From the NCBI GenBank assembly GCA_009778425.1, contig WRJU01000126.1, positions 1 through 5,646 of the forward strand: a DNA stretch of 5,646 bases, written 5' to 3'. Below are positions 1 to 4,617 of this stretch, piece by piece (positions within the stretch are counted from its first letter, which is position 1; each line of letters begins with the position of its first letter). Source of the stretch: Pseudomonadota bacterium. Lineage in GTDB: Bacteria > Pseudomonadota > Gammaproteobacteria > Burkholderiales > Rhodocyclaceae. Under the pieces are notes generated by a model. The model had not been told where the DNA came from and did no database searches. It saw only the letters and a program-made list of their open reading frames with translations. Position numbers and translations under genes: made by a program.

Positions 1-251
1 ACGGCATCATCGGCAGTAAAGCAGCCGGCGGTATTGGGCAGGATAGTGAAACGCTCCGGCGGCAGGAAGTCGAGCAGGTTGGGCTCATTCGGATTCTGGC
101 CGAGGTTGGTGCGGCGGATGGCCACGGTGACGATCTGTGCGCCGCAAGCGTCGATTGCCGCGCGCGTCTGGGCAAAATCCCGGTATTTGCCGGTTCCGAC
201 CAGCAGACGGGATGTGTAATTTTTACCGGCGATTGTCAAAAAATCGTTCAT
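1..251 (-). CDS. thiG: Thiazole synthase ThiG, N-terminal part (truncated by window edge)
   Basis: ThiG condenses 1-deoxy-D-xylulose 5-phosphate, dehydroglycine and the sulfur of ThiS thiocarboxylate into the thiazole phosphate moiety of thiamine, in the cytoplasm. The first 83 codons are visible and begin MNDFLTIAGKNYTSRLLVGT. Family-typical blocks are the GTGKY turn (about residues 19-23), the strand with VTVAIRR (about 41-47) and LPNTAGCFTADDA (71-83). The lysine that forms the Schiff base with the sugar phosphate lies further on, outside the window. The ATG at 249-251 is the natural start for this family, though no strong Shine-Dalgarno sequence precedes it. It follows thiS by 27 bases on the same strand, so the two are very likely co-transcribed and may be translationally linked. 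The identification is by recognition of the conserved N-terminal pattern. Confidence 0.95.
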   Translation of the reverse strand, partial: MNDFLTIAGKNYTSRLLVGTGKYRDFAQTRAAIDACGAQIVTVAIRRTNLGQNPNEPNLLDFLPPERFTILPNTAGCFTADDA

Positions 252-278
252 GTTCGGATCAGTAAAACGAAGGGGAAA

Positions 279-482
279 TCAGCCGCCGCCCACCGCCGTG
301 ACGATCTCCAGCCTGTCGTTTTCGGCGAGCGGGGTATCGGCGTGGCGCGCGCGCGGCACGATCTTGCCATTGTGTTCAACGGCCAGACGCATACCTGTCA
401 GCCCGCGCTGTTCGAGCAGGCTCAACACGCTGGAACCGGTCGGCAGGGTTTCGGACTGTCCGTTGACAGTGATATGGATCAT
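279..482 (-). CDS. thiS: Sulfur carrier protein ThiS
   Basis: ThiS is a small ubiquitin-like (beta-grasp) carrier. ThiF adenylates its C-terminal glycine, which is then converted to a thiocarboxylate that donates sulfur to ThiG. The predicted protein has 67 residues, the usual length. It starts MIHITVNGQSETLP, has the family's central 'LAVEHNGKIVPR' segment (about residues 33-44), the 'L.ENDRLEIVTAVGGG' end, and finishes in Gly-Gly-Gly. The ATG at 480-482 was chosen because it gives the standard N-terminus. No good ribosome binding site precedes it. Instead the start codon overlaps, as ATGA, the stop of a possible 16-codon frame (479-529), so coupling is conceivable. The genes follow the common thiS-thiG order. 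ThiF and ThiO are not in the window. Confidence 0.95.
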   Translation of the reverse strand: MIHITVNGQSETLPTGSSVLSLLEQRGLTGMRLAVEHNGKIVPRARHADTPLAENDRLEIVTAVGGG

Positions 483-529
483 GCGGCAGATAATGCTTCG
501 TACTTCGGAATAGGTGGATCGCCCGCCAT
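479..529 (-). CDS. Possible 16-residue leader peptide overlapping thiS start
   Basis: A short frame begins at ATG 527-529 and encodes MAGDPPIPKYEALSAA. It stops at TGA 479-481, overlapping the thiS ATG (480-482) by ATGA, an arrangement typical of translationally coupled genes. The overlap could explain why thiS has no evident Shine-Dalgarno sequence. Against it, the nearest purine-rich stretch (GGAGACGGA in mRNA sense) lies rather far upstream of the small ATG, and the thiS frame itself stays open upstream to a TAG near 590. No family is recognised. Existence as a translated product is an inference from position alone. Confidence 0.25.
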   Translation of the reverse strand: MAGDPPIPKYEALSAA

Positions 530-561
530 GATACAGTTCTTGTCCGTCTCCGGGCGAGACG
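521..561 (-). promoter_or_regulatory. Structured leader upstream of thiS (hairpin with possible loop pseudoknot)
   Basis: In the mRNA sense there is a perfect 6-bp stem, CGTCTC/GAGACG, closing a five-base loop GCCCG (545-561). The loop is exactly complementary to CGGGC at 521-525, about 20 bases downstream and immediately after the ATG of the small frame at 527-529. An H-type pseudoknot is therefore possible. It sits 63-79 bases ahead of the thiS start. The known TPP riboswitch consensus (CUGAGA and the ACCUGAUCUGG/GCGNAGGGA parts) is not present. Whether the element is a regulator, a structured RNA of another class or chance is not decided by one sequence. Confidence 0.35.
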
Positions 562-588
562 CCTGAGCAGTTAACCCGAGGAGGTTGA

Positions 589-597
589 TGCTACAAT
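589..597 (+). promoter_or_regulatory. Extended -10 promoter for tRNA-Gly
   Basis: TGCTACAAT matches an extended -10 element (TGN followed by TACAAT, five of six to TATAAT). The bases after it (598-608) are almost all G/C, like the GC-rich discriminators of stringently controlled stable-RNA promoters. No good -35 is seen; AGTTAA at 569-574 has 17-base spacing but a poor match. Initiation would fall near 604, leaving a leader of about 36 bases before the tRNA. Confidence 0.5.
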
Positions 598-639
598 CCC
601 TGCCCGGGGAAAGGTTGCGTCTTCCTCCAAGGATTCAGA

Positions 640-713
640 GCGGGTGTAGTTCAATGGTAGAACGGCAGCTTCCCAAGCTGCATACGAGGGTTCGATTCCC
701 TTCACCCGCTCCA
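640..713 (+). tRNA. tRNA-Gly (anticodon CCC)
   Basis: The sequence folds as a complete cloverleaf. The acceptor stem GCGGGTG (640-646) pairs with CACCCGC (703-709). The D stem is GTTC/GAAC (649-652/660-663). The anticodon stem GCAGC/GCTGC (665-669/677-681) closes the loop TTCCCAA, with anticodon CCC at 672-674. The T arm has the loop TTCGATT (691-697) on a five-pair stem with one G-U. The discriminator is T710 and the CCA end is encoded (711-713). It reads GGG codons as glycine. It is transcribed divergently from thiS, and no T-rich terminator is apparent in the 144 bases before the next gene end. Confidence 0.96.
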
Positions 714-804
714 GCGCCTTTGCCCATCGTGGCTTGCCTACCCCCCATACGGAAAACCCGCGCAGCCTCACCGAACGAGCTTCAATTACCGGGATGGCGA
801 AAAT

Positions 805-832
805 AAAAAAACGGCCGGAACGAAGCCCGGCC
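805..832 (-). terminator. Intrinsic terminator of the rcnB-like pair
   Basis: Read on the minus strand, GGCCGG and CCGGCC form a 6-bp GC stem around an eight-base loop (813-832). The stem is followed, after one G, by seven T residues, then A and three more T. It lies about 25 bases past the stop codon of the downstream rcnB-like gene. Only the minus strand has a T tract after the hairpin, so it terminates leftward transcription and does not serve the tRNA. Confidence 0.9.
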
Positions 833-857
833 ATGTGTAAAACACCGGATGAAATGC

Positions 858-1280
858 TCAGTTGGCGATGTCGTACAGAGCATTGACGATCAAGCCGGTT
901 CCAATCGCGAGCATCAGGATGTCGTTACCTACGCGCACATAGCGGTAATTGCGGGGAGGAGGCGCCAAGTGATAAGCCTGCGGTGATGCAACCTCTTGAT
1001 AGACGACCGTGCGTGGCAATGCCCGCCCCATCTGCCAGGAGCGCCCAGAATGACGCCTGTTACGGTTGTAAGCGCCATATGACTTGCGCGGCAGAGGAGC
1101 CATATGGCGGTATTGAGGCGGCGGCGGGGCGCGGTGAGCCTGGGGAGGAGGAGGTGGCGGCGCATGATGCGGTGGCGGGGGCGGCGGCGGACGATGGCCG
1201 GGAGGGTTAGCCATAGCCGGAATATTAGAGAGGAGGCCGATGGCCAGCAGAGAGGCCAACGAAACGATGCGATATTTCAT
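858..1280 (-). CDS. RcnB-like secreted protein, Pro/His-rich (downstream paralogue)
   Basis: This encodes a 140-residue predicted periplasmic protein. Residues 1-24 form a signal peptide (MKYR, then hydrophobic LASLLAIGLL, then AMA before the cleavage site). Residues 25-60 are a low-complexity linker of proline runs (P7 at 31-37, P6 at 41-46) studded with histidines. The C-terminal part (about 84-140) matches the RcnB pattern: a 'GRALPRTVVYQEV' segment, then 'LAPPPRNYRYVRVGNDILMLAIGTGLIVNAL'. RcnB of E. coli is a periplasmic protein tied to nickel/cobalt homeostasis, but many family members are uncharacterised, so a metal role here is inferred. The start at 1278-1280 is preferred over an upstream in-frame ATG at 1326-1328. 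It has AGGAGT seven bases ahead and gives a clean signal peptide, whereas the longer form would bury it. The gene lies 67 bases after its paralogue with no terminator between, so it is probably in the same transcript. Confidence 0.85.
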   Translation of the reverse strand: MKYRIVSLASLLAIGLLSNIPAMANPPGHRPPPPPPPHHAPPPPPPQAHRAPPPPQYRHMAPLPRKSYGAYNRNRRHSGRSWQMGRALPRTVVYQEVASPQAYHLAPPPRNYRYVRVGNDILMLAIGTGLIVNALYDIAN

Positions 1281-1613
1281 GGTGATACTCCTGGTTGTAT
1301 GGTCTACCGTACTACACGTGTAGAACATTGGATTAAACGCTCGGCGCCTAGTAATTGCCGATATCGTACAGAGCGTTGACGATCAAGCCGGTTCCGATAG
1401 CGATCAACAGGATGTCGCTACCCACGCGCACATAGCGGTAATTGCGGGGGGGAGGCGCCAGGTAATAAAGGTCCGGCGATACAACCTCTTGATAGACGAC
1501 TGTGCGTGGCAATGCCCGCCCCATCCGCCAGGAACGCCCATAATGACGCCTATCGCGGTTATAAGTACCATATGATCTGCGCGGCAGAGGAGCCATATGG
1601 CGGTATTGAGGCG
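861..1613. repeat. Tandem gene duplication (861-1120 and 1354-1613)
   Basis: The conserved 3' halves of the two rcnB-like genes align without gaps at an offset of 493 bases over about 260 bases. Long blocks are identical, for example gacgatcaagccggttcc and the block around agccatatggcggtattgag. The differences are mainly third-position changes, so the copies have diverged under selection for protein sequence. The N-terminal linkers do not align at base level. Confidence 0.85.
1312..1323. promoter_or_regulatory. 12-bp perfect palindrome between the rcnB-like genes
   Basis: CTACACGTGTAG is perfectly self-complementary and sits 32 bases ahead of the downstream gene's start. The overlapping octamer TGTAGTAC (minus sense; plus 1309-1316) also occurs before the upstream gene (plus 1854-1861). 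The octamer was therefore probably copied with the gene. The palindrome could be an operator or a small RNA stem. No factor is recognised. Confidence 0.3.
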
Positions 1614-1836
1614 GTGGCCCAGAATGAGCATAACGGGGCGGCGGCGCAGGGCGGTAAGCCTGACGAGGCGGTGGCGCAGAGCGTTGAGCCTGGCGGGCAG
1701 GTGACGAGGAAGGACGCGAGGACGACGAACGATCGCTGTTGCCTCTGCCGTGATCGTGAGGGGCGGCCAGAACCGAGGCACTGGAGAAAAGACCAACAGC
1801 CAGCAGGGCAGCCAATGAAGCGATGCGATATTTCAT
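1348..1836 (-). CDS. RcnB-like secreted protein, Ser/Arg/Pro-rich (upstream paralogue)
   Basis: This encodes a 162-residue predicted periplasmic protein, paralogous to its neighbour. The signal peptide covers residues 1-24 (MKYRIASLAALLAVGLF, with VLA before the cleavage site). A variable linker (25-80) begins with the His-containing APHDHGRG, continues with serine runs and ends with PPP repeats. A conserved half (about 77-162) carries 'QYRHMAPLPRRSYG', 'RMGRALPRTVVYQEV' and the RcnB-like 'LAPPPRNYRYVRVGSDILLIAIGTGLIVNALYDI'. The last part is hydrophobic and pairs with strands rather than reading as a clear membrane anchor. The ATG at 1834-1836 has AGGAGC just upstream; an in-frame ATG at 1870-1872 lacks such support and would spoil the signal peptide. 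It is the first gene of the pair, so the upstream AT-rich region should hold their promoter. The ligand is unknown. Confidence 0.85.
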   Translation of the reverse strand: MKYRIASLAALLAVGLFSSASVLAAPHDHGRGNSDRSSSSRPSSSPARQAQRSAPPPRQAYRPAPPPRYAHSGPPPQYRHMAPLPRRSYGTYNRDRRHYGRSWRMGRALPRTVVYQEVVSPDLYYLAPPPRNYRYVRVGSDILLIAIGTGLIVNALYDIGNY

Positions 1837-1922
1837 GATAGTGCTCCTAGTTTGTACTACATGAATTTCCACGAAGCGCGAATTTCAAATGCGTGATAAC
1901 GATAACACTCAAACCGAACGGT

Positions 1923-1951
1923 ATTTTGTCATGATGTAACTAAAATGTAAG
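1923..1951 (-). promoter_or_regulatory. Putative promoter of the rcnB-like pair
   Basis: On the minus strand CTTACA (1946-1951) and CAAAAT (1923-1928) are separated by 17 bases, each matching four of six sigma-70 consensus positions. The surrounding 1860-1975 is clearly AT-richer than its neighbours, as expected for a promoter. Initiation near 1916 would give a leader of about 80 bases. Another possible -10, TGTTAT, lies closer to the gene, so the exact site is uncertain. Confidence 0.35.
1934..1951. promoter_or_regulatory. Direct repeat resembling an OmpR/PhoB-type operator
   Basis: On the plus strand ATGTAAC-TAAA-ATGTAAG is a direct repeat of ATGTAA with an 11-bp period; in minus sense it is CTTACAT-TTTA-GTTACAT. 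Two 7-bp half-sites separated by 4 bp is the layout of sites bound by tandem dimers of OmpR/PhoB-family response regulators. The half-site differs from the E. coli Pho box CTGTCAT. It overlaps the putative -35 of the rcnB-like promoter. Confidence 0.35.
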
Positions 1952-1967
1952 CGTTTGTAGATGCTCT

Positions 1968-2072
1968 TCAAACTTTTGAGTCCCCCCGGCTCTTGGGGAT
2001 ATGGATTTCGTCCGGCGTGTATTCGGTGTAGCTGAGGCTTTTGATCCGATTCGCCGCAGACTTCGCGTCCTG
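1968..2072 (-). pseudogene. Possible relic of a gene 3' end
   Basis: A 34-codon open minus-strand stretch runs from a TAG at 2073-2075 to a TGA at 1968-1970, with no ATG, GTG or TTG inside. The translation contains KSLSYTEYTPDEIHIPKSRG, which has a balanced, protein-like composition, and its third codon positions are mostly G/C, as in the real genes here. The competing plus-strand frame over the same bases lacks this bias. It may be a decayed gene end or chance. No family is recognised. Confidence 0.2.
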
Positions 2073-2233
2073 CTAGGATGTGCGTTGGGAAACCTTTCCT
2101 GACCTGACCGGAATCACTGAATCGTCATGTTGTATAACACATCCGGAACCTTGTGTCTTTTGTGCTACAGGGTATCCAACAAAATACCCGTATCGGCGGC
2201 ACTCGCTACCGTAAAACCGTTTCGAGCACGACC

Positions 2234-3391
2234 ATGAGCGAGGCTTTCTTTTCTCCCGTGCCGCGCGGATTGGAAGGGCTGCTCGCGGAAGAGTTGAATG
2301 CGCTCGGCGCGAGCGATTCACGCACCGTACCGGGTGGAGTCGAATGGTGCGGCGATTGGCTTGCATGCTGGCGCGCCAACCTCGAAAGCCGCCTTGCCAC
2401 CCGTGTGCTGTGGCGCGTGGGCAACGGTCGCTATCGCGGCGAGGCGGACATTTACAAGCTTGCTCACAGCCTGACCTGGGCGAAGTGGTTTACGCCGAAC
2501 GAGACCATCCGGATTTTCGTGACGGCTCGCCACTCGCCGCTGAAAAGCCTGGAATTCATCACCCTGCGGATCAAGGACGCCGTATGCGACCACTTTCGCG
2601 CTGTGCGCGGCAGCCGCCCCAGTGTCGATACCGCGCATCCGATGGTACGCATCCACGCATTTCTGGATCGCGATACGGTGTCGCTCTACCTCGATACCTC
2701 GGGCGAGCCGCTCTATAAACGCGGTTTCAAGCCGGGTACGGTGGAAGCGCCGCTCAAGGAAAACCTTGCCGCCGGTATCCTGCGGCTGTCCGGCTGGCGG
2801 GCGGACATGGATGAGCCGCTGGTCGATCCCATGTGCGGCAGCGGGACTTTCCTGATCGAAGCGGCACAGATCGCGCTCGACATCGCACCCGGTCTGGGGC
2901 GGCAGTTTGCGTTCGAGCGTTTGCGCAGCTTCGACGCTCAATCGTGGGCCGCCCTCCGCAAAGCCGCCGAAGCGCGGCGCAAACCCCTGCGCGCCCTGCC
3001 CATTCATGGTTCGGACATTGCGGGCAGCCAACTGCGGCGCGCCCGCGAAAACCTTGCCGCCGCCGGACTGGAAACCTGCGTCGGCCTCACGAAAGCCGAC
3101 CTGCTGGAATACCTGCCGCCCGCGACCGGCGGGGTCATGGTGACGAATCCACCCTACGGCGAACGCCTGGGCGAAGCGGAAGAACTCGCTGCCTTTTATC
3201 CCCGTCTCGGCGACGCGCTCAAGCAACGCTGGACGGGCTGGCGCTGCCATTTTCTTTCCTCCGACATGAACCTGCCCCGCGCCATCGGCCTCAAGGCCAG
3301 CCGCCGTACACCGCTGTTCAACGGCGCGCTGGAATGCCGCCTGTTTGAATACAGGATGGTTGCCGGCAGCCTGCGCACACCGCGCCAGTAA
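2234..3391 (+). CDS. rlmL: RlmL-type 23S rRNA (guanine-N2)-methyltransferase, THUMP domain
   Basis: This 385-residue protein is predicted to transfer a methyl group from S-adenosylmethionine to N2 of a guanine in 23S rRNA (G2445 in E. coli RlmL). It begins MSEAFFSPVPRGLEGLLAEE, the family's N-terminus. A THUMP RNA-binding region follows at about 45-155, then a Rossmann-fold methyltransferase domain with motif I DPMCGSGTFLIEAA (198-211) and catalytic NPPYGERLG (305-313). NPPY is the signature of amino-group methylation. It corresponds only to the N-terminal half of enterobacterial RlmKL; there is no RlmK domain. The ATG at 2234 was chosen to match the family; the frame extends upstream to a GTG at 2153, but those 27 residues look unrelated. 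No good ribosome binding site is seen. It converges on pilU. The exact target base is inferred from the family. Confidence 0.9.
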   Translation: MSEAFFSPVPRGLEGLLAEELNALGASDSRTVPGGVEWCGDWLACWRANLESRLATRVLWRVGNGRYRGEADIYKLAHSLTWAKWFTPNETIRIFVTARHSPLKSLEFITLRIKDAVCDHFRAVRGSRPSVDTAHPMVRIHAFLDRDTVSLYLDTSGEPLYKRGFKPGTVEAPLKENLAAGILRLSGWRADMDEPLVDPMCGSGTFLIEAAQIALDIAPGLGRQFAFERLRSFDAQSWAALRKAAEARRKPLRALPIHGSDIAGSQLRRARENLAAAGLETCVGLTKADLLEYLPPATGGVMVTNPPYGERLGEAEELAAFYPRLGDALKQRWTGWRCHFLSSDMNLPRAIGLKASRRTPLFNGALECRLFEYRMVAGSLRTPRQ

Positions 3392-3392
3392 G

Positions 3393-4529
3393 CTACACCA
3401 CGCCGAGGTTACGGATTTTATCGGTCAGCGCGCCGGGGGCGCTGTGCTTGCTGTTCAACTTGATTTGCAGCCGCAGGTCGTTGAGCGAATCCGCGTTGCG
3501 CAAGGCATCTTCGTAAGTAATCAGTTCGGCCTCATAAAGATCGAACAGCGCCTGATCGAAGGTCTGCATGCCTTCTTCGCGCGAGCGTTTCATCACTTCC
3601 CGTATCTCCGGTATATCGCCCTTGAAGATCAGATCGGAGATGAGCGGGGAACTGAGCATGATTTCGACTGCGGGAACCCGGCCCTTGCTGTTCTTGATGG
3701 GGAGCAGCCGTTGCGAAATGATGGCGCGGACATTGAGCGAGAGGTCCATCAACAACTGTGGGCGGCGTTGTTCGGGGAAAAAGTTGACGATGCGGTCGAT
3801 GGCCTGATTGGTGCTGTTCGCGTGCAGTGTCGCCAAGGCCAGATGGCCGGTTTCAGCAAAGGCAATGGCGTAGTCCATCGTGTCACGGCTGCGGATTTCT
3901 CCCATGAGAATGACATCCGGAGCCTGACGCAAGGTGTTTTTCAGCGCCGCTTCCCAGGAATCGGTGTCGATGCCGACTTCGCGTTGCTCGATGACGCAGT
4001 TTTTATGTTCATGGAGATATTCGACCGGGTCTTCAACGGTGATGATGTGGCCGTAGGAGTTTTGATTGCGGTAATCGACCATCGCTGCCAGCGAGGAGGT
4101 TTTGCCGGTTCCGGTTCCGCCAACGAAGATCACCAGCCCGCGCGGGGACAAGGCAATGTCTTTCAGGATCGGAGGCAGGCGCAGTTCTTCCAGGGAAGGG
4201 ATATTGCTTGAAATCGTCCGCAGCACGAGACCGACCCGCCCCTGCTGTACGAAAGCGTTGGCACGGAAACGCCCGATGCCGGCGGGCGAAATGGCAAAAT
4301 TGCATTCCTTTGTGGCTTCAAATTCGGCGGCCTGACGGTCGTTCATGACCGCCCTGGCCAGCCCCGCCGTGTGCGCCGGGGACAAAGGCTGGCTCGATTG
4401 CGGCGTGACGCGCCCGTCGATCTTGATCGCGGGAGGGAAACCAGCGGTAATCAGAAGGTCGGAGCCGTTTTTTTGCAGCATCAGGCGCAGCAAGTCGTGC
4501 ATGAATTTGAGTGCTTGATCCCGTTCCAT
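3393..4529 (-). CDS. pilU: Type IV pilus retraction ATPase accessory protein PilU
   Basis: PilU is the PilT paralogue that assists pilus retraction as a cytoplasmic hexameric ATPase under the inner-membrane pilus base. The 378-residue length is normal. It has an N-terminal PAS-like domain with 'GSDLLITAGFPPAIKIDG' (22-39). The RecA-like core has Walker A GGTGTGKT (137-144), an Asp box ending ITVEDPVE (163-170), Walker B DVILMGEIR with Glu211 (205-213) and a His box AETGHLALATLH (225-236). Two features separate it from PilT: the helix equivalent to PilT's AIRNLI reads LISDLI (296-301), and there is a long C-terminal extension. The ATG at 4527-4529 has a CGAGGA ribosome binding site closely upstream. 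It follows pilT by 88 bases on the same strand with no terminator between, so one transcript is likely. Its stop codon lies one base from the convergent rlmL stop. Confidence 0.95.
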   Translation of the reverse strand: MERDQALKFMHDLLRLMLQKNGSDLLITAGFPPAIKIDGRVTPQSSQPLSPAHTAGLARAVMNDRQAAEFEATKECNFAISPAGIGRFRANAFVQQGRVGLVLRTISSNIPSLEELRLPPILKDIALSPRGLVIFVGGTGTGKTSSLAAMVDYRNQNSYGHIITVEDPVEYLHEHKNCVIEQREVGIDTDSWEAALKNTLRQAPDVILMGEIRSRDTMDYAIAFAETGHLALATLHANSTNQAIDRIVNFFPEQRRPQLLMDLSLNVRAIISQRLLPIKNSKGRVPAVEIMLSSPLISDLIFKGDIPEIREVMKRSREEGMQTFDQALFDLYEAELITYEDALRNADSLNDLRLQIKLNSKHSAPGALTDKIRNLGVV

Positions 4530-4578
4530 GATTTCCTCGTGGTCTGCCGTTGTTTTTTTGGCGTCGCTGCTGCTTGTT

Positions 4579-4596
4579 GCGTCTTTCAGAAAGCGC
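4579..4596 (-). other. Small hairpin in the pilT-pilU spacer
   Basis: In mRNA sense GCG-CTTT and AAAG-(A)-CGC can form a seven-pair stem with one bulged A and a three-base loop. No T tract follows, so it is not an intrinsic terminator. A run of seven A (minus sense, 4552-4558) lies between it and the pilU ribosome binding site. It may affect mRNA stability or pilU expression, or be incidental. Confidence 0.25.
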
Positions 4597-4617
4597 CTTC
4601 CGAATCCCGTTGATTCT

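Larger units (their letters stand above)
1837..2233. other. 397-base intergenic region between rcnB-like pair and rlmL
   Basis: Both flanking genes point away from this stretch, so it must carry divergent promoters. The left part (1837-1980) is AT-rich and holds the direct repeat and the leftward promoter candidate. TCAAACTTTTGA at 1968-1979 is a near-perfect inverted repeat, and TCCCC/GGGGA at 1981-1999 could form a weak hairpin. Positions 1968-2072 hold an open minus-strand frame without a start codon that reads like a protein C-terminus. Near rlmL, TATAAC at 2133-2138 is a possible -10 without a convincing -35. Nothing else is recognised. Confidence 0.6.

Noticed and set aside
483..639. 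TPP riboswitch upstream of thiS
   Set aside because: Expected for thiamine genes, but neither the CUGAGA nor the ACCUGAUCUGG/GCGNAGGGA consensus parts are present on the minus strand.
585..806. Plus-strand frame across the tRNA, translation containing SSMVERQLPKLHTRVRFPSPA
   Set aside because: Another well-known false product of a tRNA gene read as protein; no independent coding signal.
571..834. Minus-strand frame across the tRNA, translation containing RVKGIEPSYAAWEAAVLPLNYTR
   Set aside because: This is the familiar false protein produced by reading the antisense of tRNA-Gly. The tRNA fold explains the bases.
1281..1328. N-terminally extended first rcnB-like product (start at 1328)
   Set aside because: The extension would precede a clear signal peptide, and the internal ATG has a good ribosome binding site.
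2001..2102. 33-codon plus-strand frame starting at ATG 2001
   Set aside because: The GGGG stretch is too close to the ATG to act as a ribosome binding site, codon third positions show no bias, and the product is not recognisable.
2170..2189. GGGTA/TACCC hairpin before rlmL as terminator or regulator
   Set aside because: Only five pairs around a ten-base loop and no T tract; too weak to call.
2153..2233. Longer rlmL starting at GTG 2153
   Set aside because: The 27 extra residues are not family-like, whereas ATG 2234 gives the standard N-terminus. The open frame upstream is likely chance.
2073..2366. 97-codon minus-strand frame over the rlmL start
   Set aside because: Arg/Ser-rich translation typical of a shadow frame, overlapping a well-supported gene.
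2318..3250. 310-codon minus-strand frame antisense to rlmL
   Set aside because: High-GC shadow of the rlmL coding frame. The plus strand carries recognisable THUMP and methyltransferase motifs, while this translation has no recognisable domain.
3345..4211. 288-codon plus-strand frame antisense to pilU
   Set aside because: Shadow of pilU, whose Walker A, Walker B and His boxes are unmistakable on the other strand.
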